The position numbers and the translations under genes were made by a program. DNA of 64,000 nucleotides, from the NCBI GenBank assembly GCA_035537875.1, contig DATLLJ010000049.1, positions 1-64,000 on the forward strand, written 5' to 3'. This document shows positions 18,036-25,959 of this stretch, one piece after another. This stretch comes from DATLLJ01 sp035537875. Lineage in GTDB: Bacteria > Acidobacteriota > Vicinamibacteria > Vicinamibacterales > CAVVIG01. The notes under the pieces were generated by a model. It did not search any database, was not told the origin of the DNA, and saw nothing but the letters and a program-made list of their open reading frames with translations. Position 1 is the stretch's first letter. Each line of letters begins with the position of its first letter.

Positions 18036-18269
18036 GCTGCACCTCTCCCTCCAAGGACTTACGAGTTGTGAATGCGTTTACGGAGAACGTGGCAACTACG
18101 AATCCCGGCCGGCCTGACGCCTTTCCAGAAATCGAACCTTTGAAATCCAGCCCGGACGATCGGGAAAGATTCCGGTTCCGTTCGAGCGCGCGGCAGCAAA
18201 GTGACTGCCAATGCCGTACTCTGCCGCATGCGCGACAATTCTTCGTGGTCGTGAAATAACATAAGAACG

Positions 18270-18938
18270 ATGACGTCGACGAAGGCGGCCGCGTTGCTCG
18301 CGGCAGTCATCGCGGTCGGGGGCCATGCCGGCTATGCGGCACGCCAATCGGCGGTCGAGCATCAGCCGGCGATGGCGAGCTTCGACTGCGCCAAGGCCAC
18401 CGCTGCCGGCGAGACGCTGGTCTGCGGTGACGCGCAGCTCGCGAGGCTCGACGTTGAGCTCGCTCGTCTGTACCAGCTCGCGCGTGAGGCGCCGCAGCTC
18501 GAGGCGGGGCAGAGGAACGAGCTGGAAGCCTCCCAGCGAGTCTGGATCAGAGGTCGCGACGACTGCTGGAAGGCAGACGACCGACGCCAGTGCGTCGCCG
18601 ATACCTACGTGCTGCGGATCCACGAGCTCCGCCAGAACTACGTGGGCACGAAAACCGCGGACCCCGCGGGCATTTCAACGGGTCCCTTCATCAGCCGCTG
18701 CCAAGGCCTCAACGAACTGGTCAGCACCCACTTCGTGAACGTGGAACCCCCGATGGTCTCGCTGCTGTGGCTCGACACCTACGCGCTCGTGCTGACGGCG
18801 GGGCCCGGCGCTTCGGGCAGACGATACGCCCGAAAGTACGAGGATGGCGAGTACGTCTATTGGGAGAAGGGCGACGAGGCGTTGTTCCAGGCACCCGGCC
18901 GGCGCGACGCGGTCTGCAGGATCACCGAGTCCAATTGA
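18270..18938 (+). CDS. LprI-like / MliC-like lysozyme inhibitor domain protein
   Basis: A 222-residue exported protein. After a signal peptide, residues about 40-115 carry the DUF1311/LprI N-terminal pattern: FDCAKATAAGETLVCGDAQLARLDVELARLYQLA and four conserved cysteines (SQRVWIRGRDDCW, RQCVADTYVLRI). Residues about 165-215 resemble MliC, the inhibitor of C-type lysozyme: YALVLTAGPGASGRRYARKYEDGEYVYWEKGDEALF. The combination is known in bacteria and points to protection of peptidoglycan from lysozyme. The key MliC Ser and Lys positions (GSG..., KGDEA) are roughly kept, with GASG replacing GSG. Confidence 0.75.
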   Translation: MTSTKAAALLAAVIAVGGHAGYAARQSAVEHQPAMASFDCAKATAAGETLVCGDAQLARLDVELARLYQLAREAPQLEAGQRNELEASQRVWIRGRDDCWKADDRRQCVADTYVLRIHELRQNYVGTKTADPAGISTGPFISRCQGLNELVSTHFVNVEPPMVSLLWLDTYALVLTAGPGASGRRYARKYEDGEYVYWEKGDEALFQAPGRRDAVCRITESN

Positions 18939-19506
18939 CACCACCCTCCTCTCTCCTTGTAACGTTCGTCGCGAATGCCACGTTCAACCACGCGGAGCTC
19001 GAACCCTGACGTTCCGGAGTGCTGGTCGCTGTCCGTCCAGCGGAACCCGCGCGATCGGCTCGCCGCGTGCACCGCCGAGAGGCGGCCGGCCACGTAGTCG
19101 CCGGGCACCGTGCGCGCCGCGATGTTGAGCCGGTTCCAGCCGTTGATCGAGACGATCGACAGGCTCAGGTGCACCAGCTCGTCCTCCGAGAACTGCTCCC
19201 GCACACGCTCCACCCTAGGAGTCTTGACTCCTAGCCAAGCCGTCAGGCAGCAGGCAGTCACACGGAGGCTGTCCCGGGATCCATCCGTCGAAGCTCAACT
19301 GTTCACAGAGCGAGCACCAAACGGTCGGCACCGGCCGCGATTCTCTGACGGCTCGGCTGTGTTGTTACACCGCCAATACACGCGTCGCCGATGATACGAC
19401 TCGCTCGGGCGACGCCGGCACCCGGACCCCGGACGAAGTATGCTCGCGGAGATGAACGACCTAGCCTGCTCGTTGGCGGCGGACTTGCTGCCACGGAGAA
19501 TGAGCC
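18939..19506. other. Long intergenic region with one gene relic
   Basis: 568 bases. Apart from the carboxymuconolactone decarboxylase-like relic at 19081-19201 (minus strand), nothing protein-like was seen. The right part (19260-19500) has no clear hairpin or promoter. The ribosome-binding sequence for the kinase at 19507 is a weak GGAGAATG-type region (19494-19501). Confidence 0.45.
19081..19201 (-). pseudogene. Carboxymuconolactone decarboxylase / AhpD-like C-terminal relic
   Basis: The minus strand reads REQFSEDELVHLSLSIVSINGWNRLNIAARTVPGDY. The pattern (S)EEELVxLTLAIxxINxWNRLxIxxRxxPG is the last helix of the alkylhydroperoxidase-like fold. The catalytic CxxC helix upstream is missing, and the frame runs on into unrelated sequence. 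A dead fragment. Confidence 0.55.
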
Positions 19507-21486
19507 ATGACCGCACCCGTTGACGAATGGGCGAGCCTCATCGACGAATTCGAGAGCATTCGTCGAGACATGCTGCGGCTGGTCGAGGACTCCGGCGATC
19601 TCCTGAAGAACGTCCACCCCGAGCAGCGCGAGAGCGCGCGCAACCTGCTGCACTACCTGGCGCTGCGGAGTCGCGACCTGCGTCCGCTGCAGGCTCGTCT
19701 CGCAGCCGCTGGGCTGTCGTCGCTCGGCCGTGCCGAGTCACATGTGCTCGCCGCCGTCGACTCCGTGCTCTTCGTCCTGCGTCGACTCGCAGGACGTCCG
19801 ATTGAGGAGAGCGATCCGCGCGACGATCGCATCGATCTCGCGGAGGGCCAGCGCCTGCTCGACGCCCACACCGAGGCCGCGCTCGGTCCTCGTCCCGCCG
19901 GCCGCGGCGTCGCCATCATGGTGACGATGCCGAGCGAGGCCGCCGACGACTACACCCTCGTGATGCAATTGGTGGAGCAGGGCATGGATTGCATGCGCAT
20001 CAACTGCGCGCATGACAACCCAGAGCGTTGGGCGCGCATGATCGAACATCTCAAACGCGCGGTCGATCGGCATGGCCGCTCCTGCCGAATCTTGATGGAT
20101 CTGGCAGGCCCGAAGATTCGCACCGGGGCCATCGAGCCCGGGCCGGCCGTCGTCAAGTTCAGACCGCAGCGTGACGCTTACGGCCGCGTCATCGAGCCGG
20201 CTCGCGTGTGGTTGTTTCCCGAAGAGCAGCCACGACCTTCACCGACACCCGCCGACGCCTCGCTCCCTGTGCCCGGCGCGTGGCTCCGTGAGCTTGTTCG
20301 CGGCGACCGGCTCCACCTGGTGGATGCACGCGACGCCTCACGCGTGCTGCGGGTGGTCGCGGTCGATGCAGAGGGCTGCTGGGCCGAGTCGAAAAAGACC
20401 TGCTACATCGAACCCGGGACGTCGCTACGTGTCGAGCGGCCCGGCGACGGAACGGAGGATGCGAGCGAACTGGAGGCAAAGGTCGGACTGTTCCCGCCGG
20501 CGGAGGCACGGCTGGAACTGACCACCGGCGACGAGCTCATCGTTACGCGCCCGAGCATGGCAGGACGGAACGCGGTCCGAAACGACCGCGGCCGTGTCCT
20601 CACGCCGGCGATGATCGGCTGCACCGCCGAACAGATCTTCGACGACGTGCGGAGCGGCGACCGCGTATGGTTCGACGACGGCCGAATCGGCGGCGTCGTG
20701 GAACGATGCGAGCCCGACCGGCTCCACGTCCGGATCACCCGCACCCGGGCGCGTGGAGCCAGATTGGGGCCCGAGAAGGGCATCAATCTCCCGGACACCG
20801 TGCTCCACCTGGCCGCGATCACCGACAAGGACCGCGCCGACCTCGCCTTCGGGTGCGGCCGCGCCGACCTGATCGCGCTGTCGTTTGTCAACAGCGTGGA
20901 CGACGTCCGCGAGTTGCGGGCGCTTCTCGAGCCGATGGAGGAGACGCCGCCCGCGATCGTGCTCAAGATCGAAACACGACGCGGGTTCGACAATCTGCCG
21001 GCGATGCTGCTCGAGGCGATGAAGGCGCCGCGCAGCGCGGTCATGATCGCACGCGGCGATCTCGCTGTCGAGTGCGGCTTCGAACGCATGGCGGAAGTCC
21101 AGGAAGAAATCCTCTGGCTCTGCGAAGCCGCGCACGTGCCGGTGATCTGGGCGACGCAGGTGCTCGAAACATTGGCCAGGGAGGGAATGCCATCGCGCGC
21201 CGAGGTCACTGACGCGGCGATGGCGCATCGTGCGGAATGCGTGATGCTCAACAAAGGCCCGTACGTCGTGCAGGCCGTCAACGTGCTCGACGACATCCTC
21301 CGCCGCATGCACGGGCATCAGGCGAAGAAGCAGTCGATGCTGCGCGAGCTGCGCCTCGTATCAGGTTTCCGGACGGCTCGGGCCAGGCGGCATACGGCGC
21401 CGCCCCGGGCGGCGAGCCCCGAGTCGCCTGAGCCCGCAAGGTCCGCCACGAATCACGCACGGGCGGTCGCGGCGAAAGACGATTGA
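19507..21486 (+). CDS. Pyruvate kinase-like protein, long non-canonical form
   Basis: A 659-residue protein. The first ~130 residues are a helical extension absent from ordinary pyruvate kinases (about 470-480 residues). The TIM barrel then appears: MRINCAHD (usual RxNxSHG), LMDLAGPKIRTG, LSFVNSVDDV, the proton-transfer lysine in LKIETRRGFDN near residue 488, MIARGDLAVE and PVIWATQVLE. The B-domain region (about 225-430) is enlarged. The usual MLSGETA motif is MLNKGPY, and the normal C-terminal allosteric domain is missing; a basic tail follows instead. Related long forms are known in plants and some bacteria. Substrate-binding residues are mostly kept, so catalysis is likely but unproven. 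Confidence 0.75.
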   Translation: MTAPVDEWASLIDEFESIRRDMLRLVEDSGDLLKNVHPEQRESARNLLHYLALRSRDLRPLQARLAAAGLSSLGRAESHVLAAVDSVLFVLRRLAGRPIEESDPRDDRIDLAEGQRLLDAHTEAALGPRPAGRGVAIMVTMPSEAADDYTLVMQLVEQGMDCMRINCAHDNPERWARMIEHLKRAVDRHGRSCRILMDLAGPKIRTGAIEPGPAVVKFRPQRDAYGRVIEPARVWLFPEEQPRPSPTPADASLPVPGAWLRELVRGDRLHLVDARDASRVLRVVAVDAEGCWAESKKTCYIEPGTSLRVERPGDGTEDASELEAKVGLFPPAEARLELTTGDELIVTRPSMAGRNAVRNDRGRVLTPAMIGCTAEQIFDDVRSGDRVWFDDGRIGGVVERCEPDRLHVRITRTRARGARLGPEKGINLPDTVLHLAAITDKDRADLAFGCGRADLIALSFVNSVDDVRELRALLEPMEETPPAIVLKIETRRGFDNLPAMLLEAMKAPRSAVMIARGDLAVECGFERMAEVQEEILWLCEAAHVPVIWATQVLETLAREGMPSRAEVTDAAMAHRAECVMLNKGPYVVQAVNVLDDILRRMHGHQAKKQSMLRELRLVSGFRTARARRHTAPPRAASPESPEPARSATNHARAVAAKDD

Positions 21487-21699
21487 AGACCCGCATCGTC
21501 TCGCGCTGTTGGGGGGGAGCGGGCACCTGGCCGCCTCGCGATCGTCCCGGCAGACGAGCGCAAGAACGAAGACACCGAGTTCATCATGCTCAAGGATGGG
21601 CGGATCTATTTCGTCGGGCATGCCGAGGAACTGCTGACATCGACAGACCCGTACCTGAAGGCCTATCTGACTGGGTGGTTTCCACCGCTGGTCCCGTGA
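21487..21699 (+). pseudogene. C-terminal relic of an ABC transporter ATPase (Mla-type)
   Basis: Right after the kinase stop, one frame reads ADERKNEDTEFIMLKDGRIYFVGHAEELLTSTDPYLKAYL and ends at TGA 21697-21699. This matches the end of Mla/Ttg2A-type ATPases, where (E)FIMLxDGxIxFxGxxEELLxSxDPYLKxFL follows the H-loop. Walker motifs are absent. No start codon or ribosome site, so it is a remnant. Confidence 0.5.
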
Positions 21700-21878
21700 G
21701 GCGAGGCAGCTGACCGCTCTTGCGTGCCCTTGCGTCATGGGTGCCGAAATTCCGGCAGGCCTTCCGGCCGGTAGGTGCATCGCGGATGCCGGCATGTCAT
21801 GATGTGATGTCGGCTTCTGCGGGAGCGGCCTGCCTCCAAGGTACGGCACTTGCTGTCCTGCCCTTCGCTCAAGACGCC

Positions 21879-23249
21879 ATGATGACGGAGATCCTGAGTG
21901 CGATAGCGATCGCCGGCATGCTGCGGGCGCAGGCCTCAAGTCAGCCAGCGCCTCGCCTTGAACTTGTCACGACTCTCCGACAGGATGCGCGGGACCCCCC
22001 GGCGGCCCAGGAAGTCGGCCCGGAAAAGGACGCAAGCGGGTTCGTGTGGGACGAGCGGCCCTCGTTCCGGTTCCACGATGACATCCGAATCGACGTTCGG
22101 GCGAGGTTCCAGGCGGATGTCCGTCGATCGTACGACGGCGCGGACGTTCGGGCCGGGCTGAGGACGTTCGAGCTACCCCGGCGTCGCGTCGGTATCGAGG
22201 GCGAGCTGTTCAACCACATCGAGTTCGAGGTCGAGCGCGAGGTGAACGCCCGCGAGCTCACTGCCGTTGAGCTGGTCGAGGGCCTGAACCAGAAGACCCC
22301 ATGGAAAGACGTGTACGTCGATCTCGACTACGTCGAGCGAGCGCAGATTCAGGCGGGCAGGTTCAAGATTCCGTTCGGGAGGGACGAGCTGACCGGAATC
22401 GCCAGCAACGACTTCGTGTACCGATCGCTCGGCGCCGATTACCTGGCGCCGGGCCGTGACACCGGCGTCATGGCCCACGGCCGCTTCTTCCGCCGCGGCC
22501 TGAACTATTGGGGCGGCATCTTCAGACACGACGGCGACAACGCGCGGTCGAAGAGGATTCAGGGCGGCAACCAGACTGTCGCGATTCGCCTTACGGGCAC
22601 GCCGTTCCGCCCGCTGGGTGCCGCGCTGAGCAATGTCGAGCTCGGAGTGGCCCTCACGGAGGGCGCCGTCTCCGCCGATTCGTTCCGCCCGAATGGTCTT
22701 CGTGGTCGGACTGTGGTGACCGAGGACACGGTTCTCAGCAGCGTCTATGTGAGCGGCCGGCGCAGACGCTGGGAAGGCGATCTCGAGTGGCTCTGGGGCC
22801 CCGGTTCGGTGCGCGCCGAGTACACCCGCGTGTCCGACGACCGTCTGGGGCAGGGTGTCAACGGGCAGGATCCGTCCGATGCGCGCTATGGGTCATGGTA
22901 CGCCGCCGTCACTTATCTCCTCACGGGCGAGACGAAGACCCGGCCCGTCAGACCGCGCGCCGAGCTCTTTCGCGGCGGCATCGGCGCCGTCGAGGTCGCC
23001 GCGCGGTACGAGCGGATCTGGTATGACAGCGCCGGGGCGGAGGACGTGGCGTCGAGGAATCCGCGCGCCGAGACGATCATGCCGAGCGGAGACCGCGTTC
23101 TGACGCTCGGGGTCAACTGGATCCTGAATCGCTGGATCACGCTGCAAGCGAACGCCATCCGGGAACGCGTGGAGGACTTGCAGCGGAGTCCCGTTCCGGA
23201 TGGCGCGGCGTTCTGGAGCCGTGTTCTGCGGATCCAGTTCGTGCTGTGA
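21879..23249 (+). CDS. Phosphate-selective porin O/P family protein
   Basis: A 456-residue outer-membrane protein. The ATG at 21879 gives a short hydrophobic signal (MMTEILSAIAIAGMLRAQA); longer frames upstream lack one. The N-terminal part (DERPSFRFHDDIRIDVRARFQAD) opens the barrel. The OprO/P-like strand pattern follows, with GRFKIPFGRDEL, LGADYLAPGRDTG, GIFRHDGDNARSKR and the closing NWILNRWITLQ...RIQFVL. It is the complete paralogue of the truncated gene at 1-981. The stop overlaps the next start (GTGA at 23246). Anion or phosphate uptake is the family expectation; basic residues suited to phosphate cannot be placed without a model. Confidence 0.85.
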   Translation: MMTEILSAIAIAGMLRAQASSQPAPRLELVTTLRQDARDPPAAQEVGPEKDASGFVWDERPSFRFHDDIRIDVRARFQADVRRSYDGADVRAGLRTFELPRRRVGIEGELFNHIEFEVEREVNARELTAVELVEGLNQKTPWKDVYVDLDYVERAQIQAGRFKIPFGRDELTGIASNDFVYRSLGADYLAPGRDTGVMAHGRFFRRGLNYWGGIFRHDGDNARSKRIQGGNQTVAIRLTGTPFRPLGAALSNVELGVALTEGAVSADSFRPNGLRGRTVVTEDTVLSSVYVSGRRRRWEGDLEWLWGPGSVRAEYTRVSDDRLGQGVNGQDPSDARYGSWYAAVTYLLTGETKTRPVRPRAELFRGGIGAVEVAARYERIWYDSAGAEDVASRNPRAETIMPSGDRVLTLGVNWILNRWITLQANAIRERVEDLQRSPVPDGAAFWSRVLRIQFVL

Positions 23250-23719
23250 CCGGAATCCGCTCGATGAGACCGCCGAAGATCCGCGCAATCGTCCTCGCGC
23301 TGGCCGCGCTCGCCCCGCCGCTGTCCGCCTGCGATCGAAGCCCGTCCATGACGCAGCCGTCTGACGGGCTGAACCTCGCGGGCATGTGGACCGGGTCCGC
23401 GTCGGATTCATCAGGACCGGGCGACATGAGCTGGCAGCTCACGCAAACCGGCGCCTCGTTCTCGGGAACGCTGACGATGACCGATGCGGCCTCCGGATCT
23501 CACGGTCGCGGCTCGGTGTCCGGGACGGTGTCCGGCCCGGCGGTACGTTTCACGATGACCGTGCCGGCCGGCGGATTCGACGACCCCTGGACAGCGTGCA
23601 GCGCCGACGTGTCCGGCAATGCCCAGGCTACGTCGTCCTCAATCACGGCCGCTTACTCCGGGTCCAATTCGTGCACCGGCACGATCGCGTCTGGACAGCT
23701 GACGCTCAACCGACAATGA
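23246..23719 (+). CDS. Small lipoprotein between porin and CotH genes (second copy)
   Basis: A 157-residue lipoprotein starting at GTG 23246 (GTGA with the porin stop) or ATG 23264. The lipobox is APPLSAC, with the Cys near residue 29. The mature part repeats the first copy almost block by block: MWTGSASDSSGPGDMSW, FSGTLTMTD, GSVSGTVSG, VPAGGFDDPW, and two Cys (ACSADVS, NSCTGT). It ends in LTLNRQ, as copy one does (LSLNRQ). Overlap with the CotH start (ATGA at 23716) repeats too. Conservation of both sequence and coupling in two separate copies argues for a functional unit. Confidence 0.75.
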   Translation: MTGIRSMRPPKIRAIVLALAALAPPLSACDRSPSMTQPSDGLNLAGMWTGSASDSSGPGDMSWQLTQTGASFSGTLTMTDAASGSHGRGSVSGTVSGPAVRFTMTVPAGGFDDPWTACSADVSGNAQATSSSITAAYSGSNSCTGTIASGQLTLNRQ

Positions 23720-25017
23720 AACCATTCGCCTTGGCGATCCTCGTAGCGCTGGCCTCGGTGGGGACGCTGGCGGACCAGGCGCGGCCGAGGCTGCTCGGCA
23801 TCGGACCTTCGTCGGCCGCCTTGTTCGACGACTCGGCGCTCCACGAGATCCGGCTGGTCGTCAACTCGCAGGATTGGGGATCGTTGAAAGAGCACTATCT
23901 CGAGAACACCTATTACCCGGCCGACTTCCGCTGGCGGGGCCAGAACGTTCGCGGCGTCGGCATCAGGTCTCGTGGGGGGGTGAGCCGCAGCCCCGTCAAG
24001 CCCGGGCTGCGCGTCGATTTCGATCGCTACTCGACCGACCAGACGTTTCTCGGCCTGAAGTCGATCGTCCTGCGGAACAACACGCTGGACGCGTCGAACA
24101 TGAACGAGCGCCTGAGTATGCTGCTGTTCAGCCGCGTGGGGTTACCGGCCCCGCGTGAAGCGTTCACGACGCTCTACGTCAACAACGAATACGTCGGCCT
24201 GTACACGATTGTCGAATCAATCGACAAGAGCTTTCTCAGGCGCGTCCGTGGGGAGGACGAAGGGTACCTGTACGAGTACGTGTGGGAGAAACCGTATTAC
24301 TTCGAGTACCGAGGGTCGGACCCGAAACTGTACGTGCCCCTGCCGTTCGAGCCGGAGACACACGAGGACGACCCGCGTCCCGAGTTCATCGAGCAGCTGG
24401 TCTGGACCATCAACGAAACGAACGATGCCGTCTTCCGCACGGCGATAGCCGAATACCTCGATCTCGCGAAGTTCATACGTCACGTGGCGATCGAGACGTT
24501 CATCGAGGAGAACGACGGCTTTCTGGGCTATGCGGGGATGGCGAACTTCTACTTCTATCGGTTCGCCAACATGAAGCTCTTCACGTTCATCCCGTGGGAC
24601 AAGAGCGAGTCGCTCAAGGACGGGTTCCGGCGCAGCATCTTTCACAACATCACCGACGTGCCCGACTCGCAACAGAACCGGCTCTTGAGGCGGGCTCTGT
24701 CGTACCCCGACCTCTACAACCTCTACCTCGACACGCTGCTCGAGTGCGTGCGGTCGATGGGTCCACCGGCGACCGGAGGGCCAGGCTGGATGGAGTCCGA
24801 AATCGAGCGCCAGTACCAGCAGATTCGGGATGCGGCACGGGCCGATCCGGCGAAGCCGTTCAGCAACGACCAGTTCGAGAGCGCAGTGGAGTTCCTTCGA
24901 GTCTTCGCCCGGTCACGCGGCGATGTCGTCGCCGACGAGGTCGGCAGATCGCGTCCGCAGCGGGTGCTGCGGGCGCCTTACTGGCAGTTGCCGCTTCCGA
25001 AGTCGCGAAACGACTGA
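23716..25017 (+). CDS. Secreted CotH-like kinase family protein (second copy)
   Basis: A 433-residue paralogue of 1467-2768, the same length to the residue. The signal peptide (LAILVALASVGTLADQ) is followed by LHEIRLVVNSQDW, YYPADFRWRG, GIRSRGG, KPGLRVDF and YVGLYTIVESIDK. The catalytic-loop-like motif is PWDKSESL (copy one has AWDKSNAF); loss of the Asn after DKS may matter, since CotH kinases use an Asp-rich loop here. The C-terminal 40 bases overlap, tail to tail, the metallophosphoesterase gene on the other strand. Likely acts on surface proteins in partnership with the porin and lipoprotein. Confidence 0.85.
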   Translation: MKPFALAILVALASVGTLADQARPRLLGIGPSSAALFDDSALHEIRLVVNSQDWGSLKEHYLENTYYPADFRWRGQNVRGVGIRSRGGVSRSPVKPGLRVDFDRYSTDQTFLGLKSIVLRNNTLDASNMNERLSMLLFSRVGLPAPREAFTTLYVNNEYVGLYTIVESIDKSFLRRVRGEDEGYLYEYVWEKPYYFEYRGSDPKLYVPLPFEPETHEDDPRPEFIEQLVWTINETNDAVFRTAIAEYLDLAKFIRHVAIETFIEENDGFLGYAGMANFYFYRFANMKLFTFIPWDKSESLKDGFRRSIFHNITDVPDSQQNRLLRRALSYPDLYNLYLDTLLECVRSMGPPATGGPGWMESEIERQYQQIRDAARADPAKPFSNDQFESAVEFLRVFARSRGDVVADEVGRSRPQRVLRAPYWQLPLPKSRND

Positions 25018-25952
25018 CCGTCGATCGGCACGAACTCCCAATCGTAGGTGGTCGAACGAAGCGTCAACTTGAGCACGCCCCACGTCTGGCTCTCGACTAC
25101 TTCGCTGTTGGACTGACCGGCGACTGCCGCACGAAGGGGGGCCCCGCCAGTCCCAACCACGAACTGGCGCACGCCATGCGGATCGAACCGGCCATCGGCA
25201 TCCTGCGGTGCGAACCGCTCGTAGTGATGGTCGTGGCCCGTCAACACCACCTCGGCGCCGGACTCGCTGAGCAGCCGCCACACGTCCGCCATCTGCGGGT
25301 TGTTGCCGTGCGCTCCGGAGCTGAAGAGGGGATGGTGCCAGTAGGCGATCGTGCAGGCGCGAGGGGCAACGAGCAGGTCGTTGCGTACCCATTCGTATTG
25401 GGGCGAGCCGGAGTGCGCGGGCACGTTGCTGTTGAGCGAGAGAACGTGCCAACCACCCAGATCGAAGCTGTAGTACCCGAGGCCGGACGGGCCGGCGCGC
25501 GTGCCGAAATACGCGAAGTACGGCGCGCCGGCGCTCGCGTCCCAGTCGTGATTGCCCGGCGCGGCGTACGTCCGATTGCGATGGCGTCCCCAGGTCGGCT
25601 CGTAACAGTTGGCGTACTGCTCCGCCGTTCCACTCGGATAGACGTTGTCGCCCAGGACGAAAACGCTGCTCGCAAACCGGTCGAGTAGTCGAGCAGTCGC
25701 CTCGGTCGAATCAGAGCCGCACACCGCGATGTCGCCGGCGCCGACGAACACCGCATCGCCTGCCGAGGAGGGGATGGGCGGCACCGGGGCGGCCGACTGG
25801 GCAGGCGGCAACGGCGCGAGAGGATTGTGCGATCCGCTACAGGCGAGCGCAGACAGGGCGACGGCGATTCCAGCGATCGGAAGCAGGAACGTTCGACGTG
25901 TCGGGGCGGGAAGTGCAGGATGTGCCAGGGGGAGCTTGCCCTTGAATTGCAT
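24978..25952 (-). CDS. Metallophosphoesterase lipoprotein
   Basis: A 324-residue calcineurin-like phosphoesterase. Start ATG 25952; the lipobox is ALACSGS (Cys near residue 38), followed by a Pro-rich linker. The metal-binding motifs are all present in order: GAGDIAVCGS, VLGDNVYPSG, PGNHDWD, YWHHPLFSSG and LTGHDHHYERF. This subfamily resembles purple acid phosphatases of bacteria. It follows the ABC exporter by 7 bases on the same strand and ends inside the 3' end of the CotH gene. A 20-codon relic of a similar gene follows the first CotH copy, which ties the enzyme to the module. It could dephosphorylate products or release phosphate for the porin. Confidence 0.85.
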   Translation of the reverse strand: MQFKGKLPLAHPALPAPTRRTFLLPIAGIAVALSALACSGSHNPLAPLPPAQSAAPVPPIPSSAGDAVFVGAGDIAVCGSDSTEATARLLDRFASSVFVLGDNVYPSGTAEQYANCYEPTWGRHRNRTYAAPGNHDWDASAGAPYFAYFGTRAGPSGLGYYSFDLGGWHVLSLNSNVPAHSGSPQYEWVRNDLLVAPRACTIAYWHHPLFSSGAHGNNPQMADVWRLLSESGAEVVLTGHDHHYERFAPQDADGRFDPHGVRQFVVGTGGAPLRAAVAGQSNSEVVESQTWGVLKLTLRSTTYDWEFVPIDGQSFRDFGSGNCQ

Positions 25953-25959
25953 CCCTATT

